A DNA stretch of 64,000 bases from Odiellus spinosus (lineage: Eukaryota; Arthropoda; Arachnida; Opiliones; Phalangiidae): the NCBI GenBank assembly GCA_963920705.1, contig OY987232.1:2604001-2668000 (forward strand), read 5' to 3'. Below, one piece after another: positions 13,126 to 25,984 of this stretch (positions within the stretch are counted from its first letter, which is position 1; each line of letters opens with the position of its first letter). The position numbers and the translations under genes are program-made. Under the pieces are notes generated by a model. It made no database searches and was not told where the DNA came from. It was given only the letters and a program-made list of their open reading frames with translations.

Positions 13126-14503
13126 TTGGAAAATTTGTGAATCTATATTTGGAAAATTTGTGAATCTATACTTGGGAAATTTGTGGATCTATACTTGAGA
13201 AATTTGTGGATCTATACTTGGGAAATTTGTGGATCTATACTTAGGGAATTTGTGAATCTACACTTGGGAAATTTGTGAATTTATACTTGGGAAATTTGTG
13301 CATCTATACTTGGGAAATTTGTGGATCTATACTTGGGAAATTTGTGAATCTATACTTGGAAAATTTGTGAATCTATCCTTATGAAATTTGTGAATCTATA
13401 CTTGGGAAATTTGTGAGTCTATACTTGGGAAATTTGGGAATCTATATTTGGAAAATTTGTGAATCTATATTTGGGAAATTTGTGCATCTATACTTGGGAA
13501 ATTTGTGGATCTATACTTGGGAAATTTGTGGATCTATACTTGGGAAATTTGTGGATTTATACTTGGGAAATTTGTGGATTTATACTTAGGGAATTTGTGA
13601 ATCTATACTTGGAAAATTTGTGAATCTATACTTGGAAAATTTGTGAATATATACTAGGAAAATTTGTGAATCTATACTAGGAAAATTTTGAATCTATACT
13701 TGGAAAATTTGTGAATCTATACTTGGGAAATTTATGAATCTATACTAAGAAAATTTATGAATCTATACTAGGAAAATTTGTGAATCGATACTTGGGAAAT
13801 TTGTGGATCTATACTTAGGAAATTTGTGGATCTATACTTGGGAAATTTGTGGATCTATACTAAGGGAATTTGTGAATCTATACTTGGGGAATTTGTGAAT
13901 CTATACTTGAGAAATTTGTGAATCTATACTTGGGAAATTTTTAATTTATATTTGGGAAATTTGTGCATCTATACTTGGGAAATTTGTGGTTCTATACTTG
14001 GGAAATTTGTGGATTTATACTTAGGGAATTTGTGAATCTATACTTGGAAAATTTGTGAATCTATACTTGGAAAATTTGTGAATATATATTAGGAAAATTT
14101 GTGAATCTATACTAGGAAAATTTGTGAATCTATACTTGGGAAATTTGTGAGTCTATACTTGGGAAATTTGTTAATCTATACTTGGGAAATTTGTGAATCT
14201 ATATTTGGAAAATTTGTGAATCTATACTTGGGAAATTTGTGGATCTATACTTGAGAAATTTGTGGATCTATACTTGGGAAATTTGTGGATCTATACTTAG
14301 GGAATTTGTGAATCTACACTTGGGAAATTTGTGAATTTATACTTGGGAAATTTGTGCATCTATACTTGGGAAATTTGTGGATCTATACTTGGGAAATTTG
14401 TGAATCTATACTTGGAAAATTTGTGAATCTATCCTTATGAAATTTGTGAATCTATACTTGGGAAATTTGTGAGTCTATACTTGGGAAATTTGTGAATCTA
14501 TAT
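13126..14503 (+). repeat. 1,378-bp higher-order repeat, unit 1
   Basis: The period of 1,378 bp is shown by several private markers: AAATTTGGGAATC at about 13431 and 14809, TTTTTAATTTATA at about 13941 and 15319, TTGAGA followed by GTGAATCT at 13906 and 15284, and GAATCGATAC at 13784 and 15162. The length is 60 monomers less two bases, matching two 22-bp monomers per unit (AAAATTTTGAATC and AAATTTTTAATTT). Confidence 0.85.
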
Positions 14504-15881
14504 TTGGAAAATTTGTGAATCTATATTTGGAAAATTTGTGAATCTATACTTGGGAAATTTGTGGATCTATACTTGAGAAATTTGTGGATCTATACTTGGG
14601 AAATTTGTGGATCTATACTTAGGGAATTTGTGAATCTACACTTGGGAAATTTGTGAATTTATACTTGGGAAATTTGTGCATCTATACTTGGGAAATTTGT
14701 GGATCTATACTTGGGAAATTTGTGAATCTATACTTGGAAAATTTGTGAATCTATCCTTATGAAATTTGTGAATCTATACTTGGGAAATTTGTGAGTCTAT
14801 ACTTGGGAAATTTGGGAATCTATATTTGGAAAATTTGTGAATCTATATTTGGGAAATTTGTGCATCTATACTTGGGAAATTTGTGGATCTATACTTGGGA
14901 AATTTGTGGATCTATACTTGGGAAATTTGTGGATTTATACTTGGGAAATTTGTGGATTTATACTTAGGGAATTTGTGAATCTATACTTGGAAAATTTGTG
15001 AATCTATACTTGGAAAATTTGTGAATATATACTAGGAAAATTTGTGAATCTATACTAGGAAAATTTTGAATCTATACTTGGAAAATTTGTGAATCTATAC
15101 TTGGGAAATTTATGAATCTATACTAAGAAAATTTATGAATCTATACTAGGAAAATTTGTGAATCGATACTTGGGAAATTTGTGGATCTATACTTAGGAAA
15201 TTTGTGGATCTATACTTGGGAAATTTGTGGATCTATACTAAGGGAATTTGTGAATCTATACTTGGGGAATTTGTGAATCTATACTTGAGAAATTTGTGAA
15301 TCTATACTTGGGAAATTTTTAATTTATATTTGGGAAATTTGTGCATCTATACTTGGGAAATTTGTGGTTCTATACTTGGGAAATTTGTGGATTTATACTT
15401 AGGGAATTTGTGAATCTATACTTGGAAAATTTGTGAATCTATACTTGGAAAATTTGTGAATATATATTAGGAAAATTTGTGAATCTATACTAGGAAAATT
15501 TGTGAATCTATACTTGGGAAATTTGTGAGTCTATACTTGGGAAATTTGTTAATCTATACTTGGGAAATTTGTGAATCTATATTTGGAAAATTTGTGAATC
15601 TATACTTGGGAAATTTGTGGATCTATACTTGAGAAATTTGTGGATCTATACTTGGGAAATTTGTGGATCTATACTTAGGGAATTTGTGAATCTACACTTG
15701 GGAAATTTGTGAATTTATACTTGGGAAATTTGTGCATCTATACTTGGGAAATTTGTGGATCTATACTTGGGAAATTTGTGAATCTATACTTGGAAAATTT
15801 GTGAATCTATCCTTATGAAATTTGTGAATCTATACTTGGGAAATTTGTGAGTCTATACTTGGGAAATTTGTGAATCTATAT
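14504..15881 (+). repeat. 1,378-bp higher-order repeat, unit 2
   Basis: This is the second tandem unit, with all markers displaced by 1,378 bp from unit 1. It contains the AAATTTGGGAATC monomer (14809) that is otherwise seen only in units 1 and 4. The GTTAATCT-containing submodule and the following submodule share an internal 322-bp (14-monomer) near-repeat around 14200-14560. That suggests how units of different length could arise by slipped pairing. Confidence 0.85.
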
Positions 15882-16891
15882 TTGGAAAATTTGTGAATCT
15901 ATATTTGGGAAATTTGTGCATCTATACTTGGGAAATTTGTGGATCTATACTTGGGAAATTTGTGGATCTATACTTGGGAAATTTGTGGATTTATACTTGG
16001 GAAATTTGTGGATTTATACTTAGGGAATTTGTGAATCTATACTTGGAAAATTTGTGAATCTATACTTGGAAAATTTGTGAATATATACTAGGAAAATTTG
16101 TGAATCTATACTAGGAAAATTTTGAATCTATACTTGGAAAATTTGTGAATCTATACTTGGGAAATTTATGAATCTATACTAAGAAAATTTATGAATCTAT
16201 ACTAGGAAAATTTGTGAATCGATACTTGGGAAATTTGTGGATCTATACTAAGGGAATTTGTGAATCTATACTTGGGGAATTTGTGAATCTATACTTGAGA
16301 AATTTGTGAATCTATACTTGGGAAATTTTTAATTTATATTTGGGAAATTTGTGCATCTATACTTGGGAAATTTGTGGTTCTATACTTGGGAAATTTGTGG
16401 ATTTATACTTAGGGAATTTGTGAATCTATACTTGGAAAATTTGTGAATCTATACTTGGAAAATTTGTGAATATATATTAGGAAAATTTGTGAATCTATAC
16501 TAGGAAAATTTGTGAATCTATACTTGGGAAATTTGTGAGTCTATACTTGGGAAATTTGTTAATCTATACTTGGGAAATTTGTGAATCTATATTTGGAAAA
16601 TTTGTGAATCTATACTTGGGAAATTTGTGGATCTATACTTGAGAAATTTGTGGATCTATACTTGGGAAATTTGTGGATCTATACTTAGGGAATTTGTGAA
16701 TCTACACTTGGGAAATTTGTGAATTTATACTTGGGAAATTTGTGCATCTATACTTGGGAAATTTGTGGATCTATACTTGGGAAATTTGTGAATCTATACT
16801 TGGAAAATTTGTGAATCTATCCTTATGAAATTTGTGAATCTATACTTGGGAAATTTGTGAGTCTATACTTGGGAAATTTGTGAATCTATAT
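15882..16891 (+). repeat. Shortened 1,010-bp HOR unit 3
   Basis: Markers here sit 1,010 bp, not 1,378 bp, from those in unit 2: TTTTTAATTTATA at 16331 minus 15321, GTTAATCT at 16558 minus 15548. The missing 368 bp equals exactly 16 monomers, so the reading register of the satellite is kept. The AAATTTGGGAATC marker and the two GTGGATCT monomers after GAATCGATAC (compare 15162 and 16218) are among the lost sequence. Confidence 0.8.
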
Positions 16892-18350
16892 TTGGAAAAT
16901 TTGTGAATCTATATTTGGAAAATTTGTGAATCTATACTTGGGAAATTTGTGGATCTATACTTGAGAAATTTGTGGATCTATACTTGGGAAATTTGTGGAT
17001 CTATACTTAGGGAATTTGTGAATCTACACTTGGGAAATTTGTGAATTTATACTTGGGAAATTTGTGCATCTATACTTGGGAAATTTGTGGATCTATACTT
17101 GGGAAATTTGTGAATCTATACTTGGAAAATTTGTGAATCTATCCTTATGAAATTTGTGAATCTATACTTGGGAAATTTGTGAGTCTATACTTGGGAAATT
17201 TGGGAATCTATATTTGGAAAATTTGTGAATCTATATTTGGGAAATTTGTGCATCTATACTTGGGAAATTTGTGGATCTATACTTGGGAAATTTGTGGATC
17301 TATACTTGGGAAATTTGTGGATTTATACTTGGGAAATTTGTGGATTTATACTTAGGGAATTTGTGAATCTATACTTGGAAAATTTGTGAATCTATACTTG
17401 GAAAATTTGTGAATATATACTAGGAAAATTTGTGAATCTATACTAGGAAAATTTTGAATCTATACTTGGAAAATTTGTGAATCTATACTTGGGAAATTTA
17501 TGAATCTATACTAAGAAAATTTATGAATCTATACTAGGAAAATTTGTGAATCGATACTTGGGAAATTTGTGGATCTATACTTAGGAAATTTGTGGATCTA
17601 TACTTGGGAAATTTGTGGATCTATACTAAGGGAATTTGTGAATCTATACTTGGGGAATTTGTGAATCTATACTTGAGAAATTTGTGAATCTATACTTGGG
17701 AAATTTTTAATTTATATTTGGGAAATTTGTGCATCTATACTTGGGAAATTTGTGGTTCTATACTTGGGAAATTTGTGGATTTATACTTAGGGAATTTGTG
17801 AATTTATACTTGGAAAATTTGTGAATCTATACTTGGAAAATTTGTGAATATATATTAGGAAAATTTGTGAATCTATACTAGGAAAATTTGTGAATCTATA
17901 CTTGGGAAATTTGTGAGTCTATACTTGGGAAATTTGTTAATCTATACTTGGGAAATTTGTGAATCTATATTTGGAAAATTTGTGAATCTATACTTGGGAA
18001 ATTTGTGGATCTATACTTGAGAAATTTGTGGATCTATACTTGGGAAATTTGTGGATCTATACTTAGGGAATTTGTGAATCTACACTTGGGAAATTTGTGA
18101 ATTTATACTTGGGAAATTTGTGCATCTATACTTGGGAAATTTGTGGATCTATACTTGGGAAATTTGTGAATCTATACTTGGAAAATTTGTGAATCTATCC
18201 TTATGAAATTTGTGAATCTATACTTGGGAAATTTGTGAGTCTATACTTGGGAAATTTGTGAATCTATATTTGGAAAATTTGTGAATCTATATTTGGGAAA
18301 TTTGTGCATCTATACTTGGGAAATTTGTGGATCTATACTTGGGAAATTTG
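16892..18350 (+). repeat. 1,378-bp higher-order repeat, unit 4
   Basis: The full-length pattern returns: AAATTTGGGAATC at about 17197, 2,388 bp after the unit 2 copy, which is 1,378 plus 1,010. GAATCGATAC falls at 17550 and TTTTTAATTT at 17709. The right end is approximate, where a run of GTGGATCT monomers is shorter than in the preceding unit and the GTAGATG-marked family begins. Confidence 0.8.
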
Positions 18351-20209
18351 TGGATTTATACTTAGGGAATTTGTGAATCTATACTTGGAAAATTTGTGAA
18401 TCTATACTTGGAAAATTTGTGAATATATACTAGGAAAATTTGTGAATCTATACTTGGAAAATTTGTGAATCTATACTTGGAAAATTTGTGAATCTATACT
18501 TGGGAAATTTATGAATCTATACTAGGAAAATTTGTGAATCTATACTTGGGAAATTTGTGGATCTATACTTGGGAAATTTGTAGATGTATACTTGGGAAAT
18601 TTGTGAATTTATACTTGGGAAATTTGTGCATCTATACTTGGGAAATTTGTGGATCTATACTTGGGAAATTTGTGAATCTATACTTGGAAAATTTGTGAAT
18701 CTATCCTTATGAAATTTGTGAATCTATACTTGGGAAATTTGTGAGTCTATACTTGGGAAATTTGTGAATCTATACTTGGGAAATTTGTGGATCTATACTT
18801 GGGAAATTTGTGGATTTATACTTGGGAAATTTGTGGATTTATACTTAGGGAATTTGTGAATCTATACTTGGAAAATTTGTGAATCTATACTTGGAAAATT
18901 TGTGAATCTATACTAGGAAAATTTGTGAATCTATACTTGGGAAATTTGTGAGTCTATACTTGGGAAATTTGTTAATCTATACTTGGGAAATTTGTGAATC
19001 TATATTTGGAAAATTTGTGAATCTATACTTGGGAAATTTGTGGATCTATACTTGAGAAATTTGTGGATCTATACTTGGGAAATTTGTGGATCTATACTTA
19101 GGGAATTTGTGAATCTACACTTGGGAAATTTGTGAATTTATACTTGGGAAATTTGTGCATCTATACTTGGGAAATTTGTGGATCTATACTTGGGAAATTT
19201 GTGAATCTATACTTGGAAAATTTGTGAATCTATCCTTATGAAATTTGTGAATCTATACTTGGGAAATTTGTGAATCTATATTTGGAAAATTTGTGAATCT
19301 ATATTTGGGAAATTTTGCATCTATACTTGGGAAATTTGTGGATCTATACTTGGGAAATTTGTGGATTTATACTTGGGAAATTTGTGGATTTATACTTAGG
19401 GAATTTGTGAATCTATACTTGGAAAATTTGTGAATCTATACTTGGAAAATTTGTGAATATATACTAGGAAAATTTGTGAATCTATACTAGGAAAATTTTG
19501 AATCTATACTTGGAAAATTTGTGAATCTATACTTGGGAAATTTATGAATCTATACTAGGAAAATTTGTGAATCTATACTTGGGAAATTTGTGGATCTATA
19601 CTTGGGAAATTTGTAGATGTATACTTGGGAAATTTGTGGAAATATACTTGGGAAATTTGTGGATCTATACTTGGGAAATTTGTGAATCTATACTTGGAAA
19701 ATTTGTGAATCTATCCTTATGAAATTTGTGAATCTATACTTGGGAAATTTGTGAGTCTATACTTGGGAAATTTGTGAATCTATATTTGGAAAATTTGTGA
19801 ATCTATATTTGGGAAATTTGTGAATCTATACTTGGGAAATTTGTGAATCTATACTTGGGAAATTTGTGGATCTATACTTGGGAAATTTGTGGATCTATTC
19901 TTGGGAAATTTGTGGATCTATACTTAGGGAATTTGTGAATCTATACTTGGAGAATTTGTGAATCTATACTTGGGAAATTTGTGAATCTATACTTGGGAAA
20001 TTTGTGAATTTATACTTGGGAAATTTGTGCATCTATACTTGGGAAATTTGTGGATCTATACTTGGGAAATTTGTGGATCTATACTTGGGAAATTTGTGGA
20101 TCTATACTTAGGGAATTTGTGAATTTATACTTGGGAAATTTGTGCATCTATACTTGGGAAATTTGTGGATCTATACTTGGGAAATTTGTGGATCTATACT
20201 TGGGAAATT
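18351..20209 (+). repeat. GTAGATG-marked HOR family, first part
   Basis: A monomer reading GTAGATGTATAC (two substitutions from the reference) appears at 18580 and 19613, 1,033 bp apart (45 monomers less two). It does not occur in the first 18.5 kb and marks a new family that returns at 42.2 kb. Other content is the familiar order TTAGGG, CTACAC, GTGAATTT, GTGCATCT, CTATCC-TTATGA. A GTGGAAATATAC monomer near 19636 is private. Confidence 0.75.
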
Positions 20210-22416
20210 TGTGGATCTATACTTGGGAAATTTGTGGATCTATACTTGGGAAATTTGTGGATCTATACTTGGGAAATTTGTGGATCTATACTAAGGGAAT
20301 TTGTGAATCTATACTTGGGGAATTGGTGAATCTATACTTGGGAAATTTGTGAATCTATACTTGGGAAATTTTTGAATTTATATTTGGGAAATTTGTGCAT
20401 CTATACTTGGGAAATTTGTGGATCTATACTTGGGAAATTTGTGGATTTATACTTAGGGAATTTGTGAATCTATACTTGGAAAATTTGTGAATCTATACTT
20501 GGAAAATTTGTGAATATATACGAGGAAAATTTGTGAATCTATACTAGGAAAATTTTGAATCTATACTTGGAAAATTTGTGAATCTATACTTGGGAAATTT
20601 ATGAATCTATACTAGGAAAATTTGTGAATCTATACTTGGGAAATTTGTGGATCTATACTTGGGAAATTTGTAGATGTATACTTGGGAAATTTGTGGATCT
20701 ATACTTGGGAAATTTGTGGATCTCTACTTGGAAAATTTGTGAATCTATACTTTTAAAATTTGTGAATCTATCCTTATGAAATTTGTGAATCTATACTTGG
20801 GAAATTTGTGAGTCTATACTTGGGAAATTTGTTAATCTATACTTGGGAAATTTGTGAATCTATATTTGGAAAATTTGTGAATCTATACTTGGGAAATTTG
20901 TGGATCTATACTTGGGAAATTTGTGGATCTATACTTGGGAAATTTGTGGATCTATACTTAAGGAATTTGTGAATCTACACTTGGGAAATTTGTGAATTTA
21001 TACTTGGGAAATTTGTGCATCTATACTTGGGAAATTTGTGAATCTATACTTGGAAAATTTGTGAATCTATCCTTATGAAATTTGTGAATCTATACTTGGG
21101 AAATTTGTGAATCTATATTTGGAAAATTTGTGAGTCTATACTTGGGAAATTTGTTAATCTATACTTGAGAAATTTGTGAATCTATACTTGGAAAATTTGT
21201 GAATCTATACATGGGAAATTTGTGGATCTATACTTGGGAAATTTGTGGATCTATACTTGGGAAATTTGTGGATCTATACTTAGGGAATTTGTGAATCTAC
21301 ACTTGGGAAATTTGTGAATTTATACTTGGGAAATTTGTGCATCTATACTTGGGAAATTTGTGGATCTATACTTGGGAAATTTGTGAATCTATACTTGGAA
21401 AATTTGTGAATCTATCCTTATGAAATTTGTGAATCTATACTTGGGAAATTTGTGAGTCTATACTTGGGAAATTTGTGAATCTAAATTTGGAAAATTTGTG
21501 CATCTATACTTGGGAAATTTGTGGATCTATACTTGGGAAATTTGTGGATCTATACTTGGGAAATTTGTGGATTTATACTTAGGGAATTTGTGAATCTATA
21601 CTTGGAAAATTTGTGAATCTATACTTGGAAAATTTGTGAATATATACTAGGAAAATTTGTGAATCTATACTAGGAAAATTTTGAATCTATACTTGGAAAA
21701 TTTGTGAATCTATACTTGGGAAATTTATGAATCTATACTAGGAAAATTTGTGAATCTATACTTGGGAAATTTGTGGATCTATACTTGGGAAATTTGTAGA
21801 TGTATACTTGGGAAATTTGTGGATCTATACTTGGGAAATTTTGTGGATCTATACTTGGGAAATTTGTGGATCTCTACTTGGAAAATTTGTGAATCTATAC
21901 TTTTAAAATTTGTGAATTTATCCTTATGAAATTTGTGAGTCTATACTTGGGAAATTTGTTAATCTATACTTGGGAAATTTGTGAATCTATATTTGGAAAA
22001 TTTGTGAATCTATACTCGGGAAATTTGTGGATCTATACTTGGGAAATTTGTGGATCTATACTTGGGAAATTTGTGGATCTATACTTGGGAAATTTGTGGA
22101 TCTATACTTGGGAAATTTGTGGATCTATACTTAGGGAATTTGTGAATCTATACTTGGAGAATTTGTGAATCTATACTTGGGAAATTTGTGAATCTATACT
22201 TGGGAAATTTGTGCATCTATACTTGGGAAATTTGTGCATCTATACTTGGGAAATTTGTGGATCTATACTTGGGAAATTTGTGGATCTATACTTGGGAAAT
22301 TTGTGGATCTATACTTGGGAAATTTGTGGATCTATACTTGGGAAATTTGTGGATTTATACTTAGGGAATTTGTGAATCTATACTTGGAAAATTTGTGAAT
22401 CTATACTTGGAAAATT
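20210..22416 (+). repeat. 2,207-bp higher-order repeat, copy 1
   Basis: Left-part markers, a TTGGGG monomer ending AATTGGTG near 20321 and ATATACGAGG near 20517, recur 2,207 bp downstream. Right-part markers recur only 1,885 bp downstream: CTAAATTT at 21481, GTAGATG at 21796, TACTCGGG near 22013 and a 24-bp monomer near 21830. So the unit is 2,207 bp (96 monomers less one), and the next copy has lost 322 bp from its middle. Confidence 0.85.
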
Positions 22417-24301
22417 TGTGGATCTATACTTGGGAAATTTGTGGATCTATACTTGGGAAATTTGTGGATCTATACTTGGGAAATTTGTGGATCTATACTA
22501 AGGGAATTTGTGAATCTATACTTGGGGAATTGGTGAATATATACTTGGGAAATTTGTGAATCTATACTTGGGAAATTTTTGAATTTATATTTGGGAAATT
22601 TGTGCATCTATACTTGGGAAATTTGTGGATCTATACTTGGGAAATTTGTGGATTTATACTTAGGGAATTTGTGAATCTATACTTGGAAAATTTGTGAATC
22701 TATACTTGGAAAATTTGTGAATATATACGAGGAAAATTTGTGAATCTATACTAGGAAAATTTTGAATCTATACTTGGAAAATTTGTGAATCTATACTTGG
22801 GAAATTTATGAATCTATACTAGGAAAATTTGTGAATCTATACTTGGGAAATTTGTGGATCTATACTTGGGAAATTTGTAGATGTATACTTGGGAAATTTG
22901 TGGATCTATACTTGGGAAATTTGTGGATCTCTACTTGGAAAATTTGTGAATCTATACTTTTAAAATTTGTGAATCTATCCTTATGAAATTTGTGAATCTA
23001 TACTTGGGAAATTTGTGAGTCTATACTTGGGAAATTTGTTAATCTATACTTGGGAAATTTGTGAATCTATATTTGGAAAATTTGTGAATCTATACTTGGG
23101 AAATTTGTGGATCTATACTTGGGAAATTTGTGGATCTATACTTGGGAAATTTGTGGATCTATACTTAAGGAATTTGTGAATCTACACTTGGGAAATTTGT
23201 GAATTTATACTTGGGAAATTTGTGAGTCTATACTTGGGAAATTTGTTAATCTATACTTGGGAAATTTGTGAATCTATACTTGGAAAATTTGTGAATCTAT
23301 CCTTATGAAATTTGTGAATCTATACTTGGGAAATTTGTGAGTCTATACTTGGGAAATTTGTGAATCTAAATTTGGAAAATTTGTGCATCTATACTTGGGA
23401 AATTTGTGGATCTATACTTGGGAAATTTGTGGATCTATACTTGGGAAATTTGTGGATTTATACTTAGGGAATTTGTGAATCTATACTTGGAAAATTTGTG
23501 AATCTATACTTGGAAAATTTGTGAATATATACTAGGAAAATTTGTGAATCTATACTAGGAAAATTTTGAATCTATACTTGGAAAATTTGTGAATCTATAC
23601 TTGGGAAATTTATGAATCTATACTAGGAAAATTTGTGAATCTATACTTGGGAAATTTGTGGATCTATACTTGGGAAATTTGTAGATGTATACTTGGGAAA
23701 TTTGTGGATCTATACTTGGGAAATTTTGTGGATCTATACTTGGGAAATTTGTGGATCTCTACTTGGAAAATTTGTGAATCTATACTTTTAAAATTTGTGA
23801 ATTTATCCTTATGAAATTTGTGAGTCTATACTTGGGAAATTTGTTAATCTATACTTGGGAAATTTGTGAATCTATATTTGGAAAATTTGTGAATCTATAC
23901 TCGGGAAATTTGTGGATCTATACTTGGGAAATTTGTGGATCTATACTTGGGAAATTTGTGGATCTATACTTGGGAAATTTGTGGATCTATACTTGGGAAA
24001 TTTGTGGATCTATACTTAGGGAATTTGTGAATCTATACTTGGAGAATTTGTGAATCTATACTTGGGAAATTTGTGAATCTATACTTGGGAAATTTGTGCA
24101 TCTATACTTGGGAAATTTGTGCATCTATACTTGGGAAATTTGTGGATCTATACTTGGGAAATTTGTGGATCTATACTTGGGAAATTTGTGGATCTATACT
24201 TGGGAAATTTGTGGATCTATACTTGGGAAATTTGTGGATTTATACTTAGGGAATTTGTGAATCTATACTTGGAAAATTTGTGAATCTATACTTGGAAAAT
24301 T
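22417..24301 (+). repeat. 2,207-bp HOR, copy 2 with a 322-bp deletion
   Basis: 22417-23225 copies 20210-21018 and 23249-24301 copies 21364-22416. The copy is therefore 1,885 bp, shorter by 322 bp or exactly 14 monomers. The junction lies in the GTGAGTCT, GTTAATCT pair around 23225-23248, which resembles the pair at about 21131-21160 inside the lost region. That fits deletion by pairing of similar monomers. Confidence 0.85.
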
Positions 24302-25904
24302 TGCGAATCTATACTTGGAAAATTTGTGAATCTATACTTGGAAAATTTGTGAATATATACTAGGAAAATTTGTGAATCTATACTTGGAAAATTTGTGAAT
24401 CTATACTTGGAAAATTTGCGAATCTATACTTGGAAAATTTGTGAATCTATACTTGGAAAATTTGTGAATATATACTAGGAAAATTTGTGAATCTATACTT
24501 GGTAAGTTTTGAATCTATACTTTTAAAATTTGTGAATCTATACTAGGAAAATTTGTGAATCTATACTTGGGAAATTTGTGGATCTATACTTGGGAAATTT
24601 GTGGATCTATACTTGGGAAATTTGTGGATCTATACTTAGGGAATTTGTGAATCTATACTTAGGGAATTTGTGAATCTACATTTGGGAAATTTGTGAATTT
24701 ATACTTGGGAAATTTGTGCATCTATACTTGGGAAATTTGTGGATCTATACTTGGGAAATTTGTGGATCTATACTTGGGAAATTTGTGGATCTATACTTGG
24801 GAAATTTGTGGATCTATACTTGGGAAATTTGTGGATTTATACTTAGGGAATTTGTGAATCTATACTTGGAAAATTTGTGAATCTATACTTGGAAAATTTT
24901 GAATCTATACTTGGAAAATTTGTGAATCTATACTTGGGAAATTTATGAATCTATACTAGGAAAATTTGTGAATCTATACTTGGGAAATTTGTGGATCTAT
25001 ACTTGGGAAATTTGTGGATCTATACTTGGGAAATTTGTGGATCTATACTTAGGGAATTTGTGAATCTACACTTGGGAAATTTGTGAATTTATACTTGGGA
25101 AATTTGTGAATCTATACTTGGGAAATTTTTGAATTTATATTTGGGAAATTTGTGCATCTATACTTGGGAAATTTGTGGGTCTATACTTGGGAAATTTGAG
25201 GATCTATACTTGGGAAATTTGTGGATTTATACTTAGGGAATTTGTGAATCTATACTTGGAAAATTTGTGAATCTATACTTGGAAAATTTGTGAATCTATA
25301 CTTGGGAAATTTGTGGATCTCTACTTGGAAAATTTGTGAATATATACTTTTAAAATTTGTGAATCTATCCTTAAGAAAATTTTGAATATATACTTGGGAA
25401 ATTTGTGAATCTATACTTTGGAAATTTATGAATCTATACTAGGAAAATTTGTGAATCTATACTTGGGAAATTTGTGGATCTATACTTGGGAAATTTGTGG
25501 ATCTATACTTGGGAAATTTGTGGATCTATACTTGGGAAATTTTGTGGATCTATACTTGGGAAATTTGAGGATCTATACTTGGGAAATTTGTGGATCTCTT
25601 CTTGGAAACTTTGTGAATCTATACTTTTAAAATTTGTGAATCTATCCTTATGAAATTTGTGAATCTATACTTGGGAAATTTGTGAGTCTATACTTGGGGA
25701 ATTTGTTAATCTATACTTGGGAAATTTGTTAATCTATACTTGGGAAATTTGTGAATCTATATTTGGAAAATTTGTGAATCTATACTTGGGAAATTCGTGG
25801 ATCTATACTTGGGAAATTTGTGGATCTATACTCAGGGAATTTGTGAATCTATACTTGAAGAATTTGTGAATCTATACTTGGGAAATTTGTGAATTTATAC
25901 TTGG
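24146..25904 (+). repeat. 1,839-bp higher-order repeat, copy 1
   Basis: Markers TTTGCG (24301), GGTAAGTTTTG (24501), CTACAT (near 24675), TTTGAGGATC (near 25196), ATCTCTTCTTGG (near 25593) and TTCGTGG (near 25794) all recur 1,839 bp downstream. The period is 80 monomers less one base, which equals two 22-bp monomers and one 24-bp monomer per unit. The left edge overlaps the preceding HOR because both end in GTGGATCT runs. Confidence 0.85.
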
Positions 25905-25984
25905 AGAATTTGTGAATCTATACTTGGGAAATTTGTGAATCTATACTTGGGAAATTTGTGCATCTATACTTGGGAAATTTGTGC

